DNA of 64,000 nt, from assembly GCF_018476905.1 (NCBI RefSeq), contig NZ_JAHCVK010000001.1, forward strand, positions 1 through 64,000. The letters run 5' to 3'. Position 1 is the first letter of the stretch. Every line of letters starts with the position of its first letter. A model generated the notes under the pieces. That model was not told where the DNA came from. It made no database searches and worked only from the letters and a program-made list of their open reading frames with translations. This DNA comes from Geomobilimonas luticola (GTDB taxonomy: Bacteria > Desulfobacterota > Desulfuromonadia > Geobacterales > Geobacteraceae). Made by a program: the position numbers and the translations under genes. Shown here piece by piece: positions 41,462-49,693 of the stretch.

Positions 41462-42072
41462 GGTTTCACCCCTTGGGAAAATCCGTCAAGGATCAGATTG
41501 AGTATCCGCACCAGCCCCTCCCGGTCGATGCGGGGGGGAGTGTGGCACAACTGCTCTTCCATGACGGTGTTGAGACAGGAGATAATGGCCCAGGTCGCAT
41601 CCTTCTCGTTCACCGCCACCAGTTCCCCCGCGGCGATCCCGTCCCGCACGAAGCCGGCCAGTATCTCCAGCATCCGGTCGAACGGTTCCTCGTAGGGAAA
41701 GGGGGGCGCCCCCTGGGACGGGCCGAAATAGAGGGAATAGATGAGCCGCACCACCTGGACATGCTCCACGAAGCCGTCGAAGCACCCGGTACAGAAGGCT
41801 GTCAGGCGCTCCCGTGCCGACCCACGGCCGGTGGCAAGAAGATTGAGCCGTTCCGCGAACAGGGCATAGGTGCCGTTCATCAGTTCGAGATAGATCCCCT
41901 CTTTGCTCCCGAAGTAATAGTAGAGCACCGGCTTGGTAACGCCGGCAGCGGCCACGATCTCCCGGACCGACGTGGCTGCGTACCCCTTCCGGGTGAAGCT
42001 GTCCAACGCCGCAGCCAGGAGCCGCTGCCGCACCGCAGCATCGGCCCGTTCTTCCTTGATCTGCTGTCCCAT
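41458..42072 (-). CDS. TetR-family repressor of the RND operon
   Basis: 204 aa from the ATG at 42072 (GGAGGAAGC upstream). N-terminal HTH: LAAALDSFTRKGYAATSVREIVAAAGVTKPVLYYYFGSKEG, the TetR signature; the C-terminal part should bind effector. It is the first gene of the five-gene efflux operon and faces the def promoter divergently. The TACCTA/TAGGTA operator overlaps its own -10 box, so autorepression relieved by pump substrates is likely. Confidence 0.93.
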   Translation of the reverse strand: MGQQIKEERADAAVRQRLLAAALDSFTRKGYAATSVREIVAAAGVTKPVLYYYFGSKEGIYLELMNGTYALFAERLNLLATGRGSARERLTAFCTGCFDGFVEHVQVVRLIYSLYFGPSQGAPPFPYEEPFDRMLEILAGFVRDGIAAGELVAVNEKDATWAIISCLNTVMEEQLCHTPPRIDREGLVRILNLILDGFSQGVKP

Positions 42073-42104
42073 GCTTCCTCCGCGGGTGTGTCCCCGAACC
42101 TGTT

Positions 42105-42143
42105 TACCTAACGGTAGGTACATCCTTGGAGTAAAAATGTCAA
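42105..42143 (-). promoter_or_regulatory. tetR-efflux promoter and operator
   Basis: TACCTA (42105-42110), ACGG, TAGGTA (42115-42120) is a near-perfect 16-base palindrome of a kind seen with TetR regulators of RND pumps. On the minus strand TTGACA (42138-42143) lies 17 bases from TACCTA (42115-42120) as -10, so the operator covers the -10 box. Confidence 0.75.
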
Positions 42144-42209
42144 GGGGGAATATGTCTGCCGGAAAAGGTGGGAACCCGTGATGGAGGGGGACGCAGCGCG
42201 AGGAATGAT

Positions 42210-42238
42210 TTGCTTTTTTCTCGGCAAGTTTATATATT
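42210..42238 (+). promoter_or_regulatory. Promoter of the def-fmt operon
   Basis: TTGCTT (42210-42215), 17-base spacer, TATATT (42233-42238), 31 bases before the def ATG. It is divergent from the tetR promoter. Confidence 0.6.
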
Positions 42239-42269
42239 GATACGATGCATTAATTTGAAAAGGCAGGCT

Positions 42270-42776
42270 ATGATACGAACAATACTCCACTTTCCCGACC
42301 CGGAACTGAAGAAGAAGTCAACGCCGGTCACGGTGATCAACGACGCGACCCGCGCCCTGGTGCAGGACATGGCAGAGACCATGTACGCCGCTCCCGGCGT
42401 CGGCCTCGCCGCCCCCCAGATAGGGGTCCATCAGCGGGTCATCGTCATCGACGTCTCCCCCAAGGACGAGGAACCTGATCTCATCGTCGCCATCAATCCG
42501 GTCATTGTCCACGCCGACGGCGAATCCTACGAGGAGGAGGGGTGCCTCTCCGTCCCCAAGTATGCGGCCAACGTCCGCCGCCACGCCCGGGTGGTGGTGA
42601 AGGCACTGGACCTGGACGGCAACGAGGTCACCTACAAGGCTGACGAACTGCTGGCCATCGCCTTCCAGCATGAAATAGACCACCTGGACGGCATCCTGTT
42701 CGTAGACCACCTCTCCCCCCTCAAACGGGAGATATTCCGCAAGCGCTACCGCCGTTCCCGGGAAGAGGAAGAGTAA
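42270..42776 (+). CDS. def: Peptide deformylase
   Basis: 168 aa from the ATG at 42270 (AAGGCAGGCT upstream). All three deformylase motifs are present: GVGLAAPQIG, EEGCLSVP with the metal Cys, and QHEIDHLDG with two metal His and the catalytic Glu. It removes the formyl group from nascent proteins. It is two bases before fmt, the classic def-fmt pair. Confidence 0.97.
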   Translation: MIRTILHFPDPELKKKSTPVTVINDATRALVQDMAETMYAAPGVGLAAPQIGVHQRVIVIDVSPKDEEPDLIVAINPVIVHADGESYEEEGCLSVPKYAANVRRHARVVVKALDLDGNEVTYKADELLAIAFQHEIDHLDGILFVDHLSPLKREIFRKRYRRSREEEE

Positions 42777-42778
42777 TC

Positions 42779-43729
42779 ATGCCCCTCCGCATCGTATTCA
42801 TGGGGACGCCGGAGTTCGCCTGTCCAACCCTGCAGATGCTGTTCGACCGGGGTGAGGAGGTCATCGCCGTGGTCACCCAGCCCGATCGCCCCAAGGGGCG
42901 CGGCCAGAAGCTGACCCCGCCGCCGGTGAAGGTCCTTGCCGAACAGCACGGCGTGCCGGTACTGCAACCAGTGAAAGTACGCGCGCCGGAAGCCATCGCG
43001 GCAATCCAGGAGTTCCGCCCCGACCTCATCGTGGTGATCGCCTTCGGCCAGATTCTTCCCAAGGCGCTCCTGGACATCCCCCCCAAAGGATGCATCAACG
43101 TCCACGCCTCGCTCCTCCCCCGCTACCGCGGCGCCGCCCCCCTCAACTGGTGCATCGTCAACGGCGAGACCGAAACGGGGGTAACCACCATGCTCATGGA
43201 CGTGGGGCTCGACACGGGGGACATGCTGGTGAAAAAGGCGATCCCCATCGACCCGAACGAGGACGCCCAGTCCCTCCACGACCGGCTCGCCGTGCTCGGC
43301 GCCGCGGCCATGGCGGAAACCCTCGACCTTCTGGCCGCCGGCCGGCTCGTCCCGGAAAAACAGGACGACAGCCTCACCAATTATGCCCCGATGATAAAAA
43401 AAGAGGATGGGCTCATCGATTGGGGTAAAGAGCCCCGGGTCATAAAGAACCTGGTACGGGGTTTTACCCCCTGGCCGGGCGCGTTCACGACCCTGGAGGA
43501 CAAGGCCCTCAAGATCTGCCGGGTCCGGACCGGCGAGGGACACGGCGCACCCGGCACCGTTCTCAGGGCCGACAAAAGCGGGCTGGAGGTCGCCTGCGGC
43601 AACGGCAGTCTCTTCATCGAGGAACTGCAGCTGGAAGGGCGGAAGCGTCTCCCTGCTCAGGAATTCCTGGCCGGGATCAAAATAGCCGCGGGGACCGTCC
43701 TCGGCGCCGGGGAAATGCACCGTGGCTGA
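42779..43729 (+). CDS. fmt: Methionyl-tRNA formyltransferase
   Basis: 316 aa. N-terminal RIVFMGTPEFA, the catalytic region with VVIAFGQILPKALLDIP, NVHASLLPRYRGAAPL, and GVTTMLMDVGLDTGDML, then a C-terminal tRNA-binding domain. It formylates initiator Met-tRNA. It overlaps the DUF116 gene by eight bases. Confidence 0.97.
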   Translation: MPLRIVFMGTPEFACPTLQMLFDRGEEVIAVVTQPDRPKGRGQKLTPPPVKVLAEQHGVPVLQPVKVRAPEAIAAIQEFRPDLIVVIAFGQILPKALLDIPPKGCINVHASLLPRYRGAAPLNWCIVNGETETGVTTMLMDVGLDTGDMLVKKAIPIDPNEDAQSLHDRLAVLGAAAMAETLDLLAAGRLVPEKQDDSLTNYAPMIKKEDGLIDWGKEPRVIKNLVRGFTPWPGAFTTLEDKALKICRVRTGEGHGAPGTVLRADKSGLEVACGNGSLFIEELQLEGRKRLPAQEFLAGIKIAAGTVLGAGEMHRG

Positions 43730-44498
43730 CGCGAACAACACACCGGCACCGCCACGCAAACGGCTCTTCGTCGCCCTCATGGGGGTGACCTGCATCATCA
43801 TCGTGGGGCTCATCTACCTCATGTGGTGGATACCGACCCGGGGCCTGGCCAACATCCACCCCAACCTCCCCCACATCGTCGGCATCGTCACCGCCATTCT
43901 CTCCGGCCTCGCCCTCTGCGGCACCGCCCTGCTGGTCCTGACCACCGCCCTGGGGAAAGACATCCTCTTCACCCGCTTCATGCGCCTGGTGGTGATCAAG
44001 TTCCTCCTGCCGGTGATCGAGGCGATGGGGAAACTCCTCGGCATCTCCAAGGACACCATCCGCCAGTCGTTCATCGCCATGAACAACAGCCTGGTCCAGT
44101 CCCAACGGCTGCTGGTGCCGGCAGACCGCATCCTCATCCTGCTCCCCCACTGCCTGCAGCTGTTCGACTGCGAGATCAAGGTGACCGGCGACATCAACAA
44201 GTGCGTCCGCTGCGGCCGCTGCGACATCATGGGACTGGCGGAACTGGCCAGGAAATACCAGGTGGACATATCCGTCGCCACGGGGGGGACCCTGGCCCGC
44301 AAGGTGATCATCGAAAAGCGCCCCAAACTTGTAGTGGCGGTCGCCTGCGAGCGGGACCTCACCTCGGGAATCAAGGACTGCTATCCCCTCCCGGTCATCG
44401 GGGTCCTCAACGACCGCCCCTTCGGCCCCTGCTTCAACACCAGGGTGGACACGGAAAAGATCGACGCCGCCATCGCGTCGGTGCTTACCTATGCCTGA
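43722..44498 (+). CDS. DUF116-domain membrane protein
   Basis: 258 aa from a GTG. Two membrane segments (about 16-40 and 52-75), then the DUF116 domain with Cys-rich CVRCGRCDIMGLAELARKY and a later VAVACERDLTSGIKD. The cysteines could bind a metal or Fe-S cluster. The function is unknown; genes of this family frequently follow fmt in Geobacter-type genomes. It overlaps both neighbours by eight bases. Confidence 0.85.
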   Translation: MADANNTPAPPRKRLFVALMGVTCIIIVGLIYLMWWIPTRGLANIHPNLPHIVGIVTAILSGLALCGTALLVLTTALGKDILFTRFMRLVVIKFLLPVIEAMGKLLGISKDTIRQSFIAMNNSLVQSQRLLVPADRILILLPHCLQLFDCEIKVTGDINKCVRCGRCDIMGLAELARKYQVDISVATGGTLARKVIIEKRPKLVVAVACERDLTSGIKDCYPLPVIGVLNDRPFGPCFNTRVDTEKIDAAIASVLTYA

Positions 44499-45522
44499 CA
44501 GGCTTCACCGCAGAGGGACGCACGTAAAACCGGAACAGGGCACAGGCGCGAAACGCCCCGGCAAGGGCGGATCGGCTCTCCTCCTCGCCCTCCTCCTCTC
44601 GGCATCGTTCTTCCTTATTCATGCTCCCGGGGCGACCGCCGCCACGATCACCGGTTACACCCCCATCTTTCGTACCGGACACGACCGGACCGGCACCCTC
44701 CAGATCGCCATCCGCCGGTTCCAGCAGAACGGCACTCCCCGGCTCCTCGTCGTCAACCCGGCGACCCTCGCCACCGCCACGGTAGCGGCGACGGAGATGG
44801 ATTTTGGCAGGGAGATTCCTTCCGCCACCCTGCAGGAGACCCCCTACCTGAAGGCGCTGGTCCGCCACACCGCCCCGCCGTTCCTTCTTCAGAACCACGG
44901 CGCCCGCCATGCCGACCAGCCGGTTGACGGCCTGTTCCTGACGGTGGACATGTGCCCGTCGGTCCGCCCCTTCGAACGGGAATTCTTCGTCGCCGTGTCC
45001 CGGCTATCTCAGAAGAAGGAGGGGCCGGTACCGGTGGCCGTCGCCATGACTGGCCGCTGGCTTGAGCAACACCCGAAGGAGTTGGCCTGGCTGAAGGAGC
45101 AGGTGTCGGCCGGCCGGCTCGCCATCACCTGGGTCAACCACTCCCTCACCCACCCCTACGATCCACGGGTCCCCCTGGAACGGACTTTTCTCCTCACGCC
45201 GGGAACCGACCTGGAACGGGAAGCACTCGCCACCGAGGTGCTCCTCCTGGAAAACGGCCTCACCCCCGACCCGTACTTCCGTTTCCCCGGCCTGGTGGCC
45301 GACGGCGCGCTCATCCGGGAGCTTAAAGAGCTCGGCCTCATCCCCCTGGGGGCGGACGCCTGGCTCGCCAAGGGGGAAACGCCCCGGCCGGGGAGTTTCG
45401 TCCTCGTCCACGGCAACGGCAACGAGCCGCCGGGCATAAAAAAAGCCCTGGCGCTTTTCACGTCGGGCCATCTCCACCTCCTCCCGCTTTCCCGGGCCTT
45501 CACCACTGCTACTCCCCCCTGA
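44491..45522 (+). CDS. Secreted polysaccharide-deacetylase-like protein
   Basis: 343 aa. The signal peptide's hydrophobic core is at about 28-50 with a long basic n-region; a later start could be used. NodB-like motifs: FLTVDMCPSVRPF (motif 1, with the usual DD reduced to DM) and TWVNHSLTHPYD (motif 2, HSxxHP zinc ligands), then YFRFPGL. Probably a metal-dependent carbohydrate deacetylase, or an inactive relative. It overlaps DUF116 by eight bases. Confidence 0.8.
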   Translation: MPDRLHRRGTHVKPEQGTGAKRPGKGGSALLLALLLSASFFLIHAPGATAATITGYTPIFRTGHDRTGTLQIAIRRFQQNGTPRLLVVNPATLATATVAATEMDFGREIPSATLQETPYLKALVRHTAPPFLLQNHGARHADQPVDGLFLTVDMCPSVRPFEREFFVAVSRLSQKKEGPVPVAVAMTGRWLEQHPKELAWLKEQVSAGRLAITWVNHSLTHPYDPRVPLERTFLLTPGTDLEREALATEVLLLENGLTPDPYFRFPGLVADGALIRELKELGLIPLGADAWLAKGETPRPGSFVLVHGNGNEPPGIKKALALFTSGHLHLLPLSRAFTTATPP

Positions 45523-46006
45523 ACCGGCTATCCCGCCACCGCCACTCCCCCAGAAGTTTTTCCAGCTCCATCACCATTCCCTCCCGGTGGGTACCTCCCC
45601 AGTAGATACGGCCGCAGGCCAGACATTCCCGGAATTGCTCCCGGGTGTCATGGACATAGGGAGGCACCCGTTGCGCCACCTTCATCCGGTCCATATCCCG
45701 CAGCGGCTCGTTGCACTCCAGGCAGCGGGTGAGGAAACGTCGGAACGGGTCGATACCCAAGGCCGTGACAACCTGGCGCAGCTGGTCACGCCAGTGATCC
45801 CCCACGACGAACAGATGGTGCTCCCGGGCCCAGCGGCGGCGGATCAACAGGGTATCGCGGGTCAGGATCAGCCGCCCCTCCTCCCGCGCTCGTGCCACCA
45901 GTTCGGCATCGTCCAGCAGCGGCTTATAGGCGACGTCACAGCCGACAACCCTGAGCCAGCGGGCCAGCTTCCCGAGCATCGTATCGGCGAAAAATTTCTG
46001 CTCCAT
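45509..46006 (-). CDS. Mut7-C RNase-domain protein
   Basis: 165 aa. The N-terminal PIN-like Mut7-C domain (FADTMLGKLARWLRVVGCDV, RLILTRDTLL with acidic residues) is followed by a zinc ribbon with two CxxC pairs (CLECNEPL, CLACGRIYWGGTH). Proteins of this family are predicted nucleases or RNA-binding. It converges on the deacetylase gene with a 14-base overlap. Confidence 0.88.
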   Translation of the reverse strand: MEQKFFADTMLGKLARWLRVVGCDVAYKPLLDDAELVARAREEGRLILTRDTLLIRRRWAREHHLFVVGDHWRDQLRQVVTALGIDPFRRFLTRCLECNEPLRDMDRMKVAQRVPPYVHDTREQFRECLACGRIYWGGTHREGMVMELEKLLGEWRWRDSRFRGE

Positions 46007-46105
46007 GGCTATCAGTATACCGCACCCGCCGTGTCGTTCCTTCCTTTCCCGGCCCTTTTCTGCTATAGTTCCGCCTGAAATCCCCGCACCATGCAGAGGT
46101 CCGCC

Positions 46106-46438
46106 ATGCCCTTTCTCCTCAAGCTCCTCATCACCAACGCCGTCATCATCGGCTGCGCCCAGCTCGGCCGGAAGCTCCCCACCATGAGCGGCCTCATCGC
46201 CACCATGCCCCTCACGTCGCTTCTGGTGCTCCTCTGGCTCGCCGCCGACAACCCCGGCGACTACCGGCTCTTTTCCGCTTACACCCGCGGCGTCCTCTGG
46301 GGGATCATCCCGACCGTCCTCTTTTTCGTCGCGGTCTGGTTATGTTTCCGCCGCCAACTGACCCTCCCCTTCGCCCTCTCCGCCGGCTTCGGCGTCTGGC
46401 TGGCGGGTGCTGTTGTCCACCAGTGGCTGGTAAAATGA
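46106..46438 (+). CDS. DUF3147-family small membrane protein
   Basis: 110 aa from the ATG at 46106; an ATG five codons earlier (46091) is possible. Four membrane segments; AQLGRKLPTMSGLIATMPLTSLLVL fits DUF3147 proteins. The role is unknown. Its stop overlaps the start of the NlpC/P60 gene (ATGA), so the two are translated together. Confidence 0.8.
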   Translation: MPFLLKLLITNAVIIGCAQLGRKLPTMSGLIATMPLTSLLVLLWLAADNPGDYRLFSAYTRGVLWGIIPTVLFFVAVWLCFRRQLTLPFALSAGFGVWLAGAVVHQWLVK

Positions 46439-47328
46439 GATTACTACTATTTCTTACCCTTCTGCTGCTCTCACTCCCTGCCGGCATCTTCGCTGAAGCT
46501 CCTCACCCCCCCTACGCCGTCGCCCGCATCTCCACGCCGGTCCTCAACACCCCCGCCTTCGCCGCCGTCTTCGGCGGAAAAGACGGTGCCACCCTGAAGC
46601 TCGACCGCTGCGGCCAGATTCGGGAAGTGGAATTCATCGCGCTTCCCGGTACGGTCTTCCGTATCGAGGGGGAACTGCGCCAGGGAAAAGCCACCATCTA
46701 CCGGGTGACGAGCGGCGACTACCCCTACCCGGCCAAAACCGGCTACTACATCGACAGCCGTTTTGTCACCACCATCATTGAGCGGCCGCCGGAGCGGCCC
46801 CGCTGGCTTCCCGACCGGCAGACCATTACCGACCGGCTCCTGGCCGCCGAAGGGAAGAGCTACGTCTGGGGGGGAAACGTAAGTGGCGGGGTTCCGGAAA
46901 TACGGGAGCTTTACCCACCGGCGTCCGGTGTGCCACATTCCGCAGGGCTTGACCAGCAATGGGAACTCGCCGGGCTGGACTGCTCCGGCCTCCTCTACGA
47001 GGCAACCGGCGGCTTCACCCCCCGGAACACCAGCGCCCTGGTGCGCTATGGGACGGACATTCCCATTTCCGGGCTCACCGCCAGTGAAATTGCACGGAAG
47101 GTGGAGCCCCTCGATCTCATCGTCTGGGAGGGACATGTGCAGATCGTGCTGGACCGGGGTCGGCTCATTGAAAGCCGGCTGGAGTGCGGCGGCAAGGGGG
47201 GAGTGATTGTGAGGCCGCTTCGGGAGGCGCTGGCAGACCTCGTACGGCACCGGAAGCCGCTCGATGATTACGGCACCGGCAAGGGAAAGGGGTTCGTCCT
47301 ACGGCGCTGGTTTCCGGCGGAGCCGTAA
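46435..47328 (+). CDS. Secreted NlpC/P60-type peptidoglycan hydrolase
   Basis: 297 aa from the ATG at 46435. Signal peptide (1-19, LLLFLTLLLLSLPAGIFA). An SH3-like middle part is followed by an NlpC/P60 domain: catalytic Cys in GLDCSGLLYEATGGFTPRNTSAL (about 180) and His in DLIVWEGHVQIVLD (about 237). It probably cleaves peptidoglycan stem peptides in the periplasm. Coupled to the DUF3147 gene by a four-base overlap. Confidence 0.88.
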   Translation: MRLLLFLTLLLLSLPAGIFAEAPHPPYAVARISTPVLNTPAFAAVFGGKDGATLKLDRCGQIREVEFIALPGTVFRIEGELRQGKATIYRVTSGDYPYPAKTGYYIDSRFVTTIIERPPERPRWLPDRQTITDRLLAAEGKSYVWGGNVSGGVPEIRELYPPASGVPHSAGLDQQWELAGLDCSGLLYEATGGFTPRNTSALVRYGTDIPISGLTASEIARKVEPLDLIVWEGHVQIVLDRGRLIESRLECGGKGGVIVRPLREALADLVRHRKPLDDYGTGKGKGFVLRRWFPAEP

Positions 47329-47342
47329 CGGTAAACCGAGAC

Positions 47343-48140
47343 CTACCAGTGACCGCGCCGCTTCAGTTCGTCCGTGACCAGTTTCTTCTGGGCAGGGGTG
47401 AGGCGGCGGGAGGCAATGATCCCCTGGAGGTCGTTGACGGAAAAGTGTGGGAGCAAGAGGTTGAACCAGACCGTCGGGGTGCGGGGATTCTTGAGGATGG
47501 CAAGCTGGAGATTGGGACGCCCCTTCCAGCGGGGATGGCGGGCAACCATGGAGATGGTCTCCGCCGTCGATTTGGAGCTGTTGAGAAATTGAAATATGAC
47601 GGACTCCTTGAGCCGCGGGTTCTCCAGGCAAGGGTCCATGAGCCGCGAATCCCCTTCCCGGAGCAGGGCCTCCACCACGGTGGATGTCCCGCGCCGGGCC
47701 AACGTCAGCTTGTTGCCGAGGGGGGTCGTGGGGAGCCGCTGGATGATGGCCCGCTCGGCGGCCAGCTTCTGGTCGGGAGTCCCGCCTGCAAGGAAACAGA
47801 TGTCAACCAGCTCGAACAGGTAGAGATGGGGAAGGAGAGCCAGGGTTATCTGTCCCGGCGTGCCGGGGTTATGCACCATGGCTACCTTCAGCTCGTGGCT
47901 TTCGGCAACGAGACGGTTTTTGTAGAGTGACTTGAGAAGGTCTTCCGACAGGTCCCGCCGCTTCAGCAGAGCCAGCAGGTGGTTGTTGTCCAGGCAGGGA
48001 TTCTTGATCGCCGCCAGGAGCACCTCCATGGAAGAGTCCAGGAGCACCTCGTACAGCTCTTCCTTGCCGGCGGTCAGCGCCCGGTGGAGCTGACGTGACA
48101 AATTTGGGTCCAGGCTTGCAAATTTTGCGAGTCCTTCCAT
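47343..48140 (-). CDS. ARM/HEAT-like repeat protein, unknown function
   Basis: 265 aa, all-helical. Repeats of the type AIKNPCLDNNHLLALLKRR, MVHNPGTPGQITLALLPHL and ILKNPRTPTVWFNLL recur at intervals of 35-40 residues, resembling leucine-rich-variant/ARM repeats. No enzymatic motif. Probably a protein-interaction scaffold. It is convergent with the NlpC gene and 84 bases after the merA-like gene on the same strand. Confidence 0.7.
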   Translation of the reverse strand: MEGLAKFASLDPNLSRQLHRALTAGKEELYEVLLDSSMEVLLAAIKNPCLDNNHLLALLKRRDLSEDLLKSLYKNRLVAESHELKVAMVHNPGTPGQITLALLPHLYLFELVDICFLAGGTPDQKLAAERAIIQRLPTTPLGNKLTLARRGTSTVVEALLREGDSRLMDPCLENPRLKESVIFQFLNSSKSTAETISMVARHPRWKGRPNLQLAILKNPRTPTVWFNLLLPHFSVNDLQGIIASRRLTPAQKKLVTDELKRRGHW

Positions 48141-48224
48141 GGGAAAACCCCTTGCCGCAATCCTGACTGACTGTTCGTACCGGCCCGGGCACGGTTCATG
48201 TCGTGCGGCGATTTTCGGGGGTTT

Positions 48225-49631
48225 TCATTCTGCACAACAGGAAAGCAGGCTCACATCCCGGCCGAACCCCTGGGCGCAGAGCCGCAATCCCTCCCCCATT
48301 GACGGGTAAACATGCAAGCTGTTTGCCAGTTCGGCAACCGTCATCCGGAACCGGACTGCCAGGGCCGCCTCGTTGATGATATCCGCTCCGCGGTGGCATG
48401 CCAGATGGACACCCAGAATCCGCCCGGTTGCGGCATCGGCAACCAGCTTGATGATACCGGCCTTCTGCCCGGTGACATGGGCCTTGGGAATGGCGGAAAC
48501 AGGAAGGATGTTGCTCATCACCTCGTAGCCCGCCTTGCGCGCGGTGGCCTCCGTGTGACCGACCAGCCCCACCTCCGGGTCGGTGAAGATCGCCATGGGG
48601 GTCGACAGGTGATCCAGGGTGCAGCCGCACCCCGGTTCGAACATGTCGTCAACCGCCACAACCCCCTCCCGCGCCCCCGCCGTCGCGATCATCATGCCGC
48701 CGGTCACGTCGCCGGCTGCCCATATACCGGGTGCCGAGGTCCGCAGACGTTCGTCGACCCGCACGAATCCCTTCGGCTCCAGTTCCACCCCCGCCCGGTC
48801 CAGGCCGATGCCGGCCGTGGCCGGCGCGGTCCCGACCGCTACGAGGAGCCGTTCGGCGGAGAACTCCACGGGCGACCCTCCCTGCTCGCACTGCACGAAC
48901 GTCGCACCATCCCGGCGGGCCACCCCGCAAACCGTCACGTCCAGGACGATGTCCATCCCCTCACCGCGCAGCGCCTCCTGCACCGCCAGGGCCACGTCAC
49001 CATCCACCGCCGGCAGGACCCGGGGCCCGTGTTCCAGTACCGTAACGCTGGTGCCGAGGCGCCGGTACATCTGCCCCATTTCCAGGGCGATGACCCCGCC
49101 GCCGATGATCACCAGCGACCGGGGAAGCTCCTTGAGGAGAAGGGCACTGCGGCTGGTGAGAAAATTCCCCTCCGTGAGGCCGGGAATGGCCGGAATGCGG
49201 GGGTAACCGCCGGTGGCGACCAGGAATCTCTCTCCCCTGATCCGCTGCCCCTCCACCTCTATCGCATGAGGGTCGAGAAATCGGCCAGTCCCCCTGAGCA
49301 GGGTCAGTCCCGGCACGTTGTGGAGGATGTCCAGATAGCGGGTCTGGCGGAGATGCCCGACCACCTGCTCCTTGTGGTCCGTGAGGCAGGCAAAGTCCAC
49401 CCCCTCCTCCCGGAGGCCGAGCCCGACCCTTGCCCCGAGGCGGGCATCCTGATAGAATTGTGCGGCATGGATGAGGGTCTTGCTCGGTATGCATCCCCAG
49501 TTGATGCAGGTCCCCCCGAGCACTCCCTTTTCGATCATGAGCACCCGGGCGCCGCGGGACTGGGCCCGGAGCGCCGCGGCAAATGCGGTGGACCCCGAAC
49601 CGAGGATTATCAGGTCGTATTCGTCAGTCAT
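48225..49631 (-). CDS. MerA-like flavin disulfide reductase
   Basis: 468 aa from the ATG at 49631 (AGGAGACAGCG upstream). Pyridine-nucleotide disulfide oxidoreductase: FAD site LIILGSGSTAFAAALRA, redox pair Cys42/Cys47 (GGTCINWGC), second GxGxxG IIGGGVIALEMG, and GIWAAGDV. The C-terminal Cys465-Cys466 pair (LLSCCAE) is diagnostic of mercuric reductases, and it has no N-terminal HMA domain. Thus Hg(II) reduction is likely, though no merR/merT/merP genes are next to it. Confidence 0.82.
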   Translation of the reverse strand: MTDEYDLIILGSGSTAFAAALRAQSRGARVLMIEKGVLGGTCINWGCIPSKTLIHAAQFYQDARLGARVGLGLREEGVDFACLTDHKEQVVGHLRQTRYLDILHNVPGLTLLRGTGRFLDPHAIEVEGQRIRGERFLVATGGYPRIPAIPGLTEGNFLTSRSALLLKELPRSLVIIGGGVIALEMGQMYRRLGTSVTVLEHGPRVLPAVDGDVALAVQEALRGEGMDIVLDVTVCGVARRDGATFVQCEQGGSPVEFSAERLLVAVGTAPATAGIGLDRAGVELEPKGFVRVDERLRTSAPGIWAAGDVTGGMMIATAGAREGVVAVDDMFEPGCGCTLDHLSTPMAIFTDPEVGLVGHTEATARKAGYEVMSNILPVSAIPKAHVTGQKAGIIKLVADAATGRILGVHLACHRGADIINEAALAVRFRMTVAELANSLHVYPSMGEGLRLCAQGFGRDVSLLSCCAE

Positions 49632-49693
49632 CGCTGTCTCCTGCTTCCAGTGTACCGTAACCATACCTTCTTCGCACCATGAAAGGAAAAACC

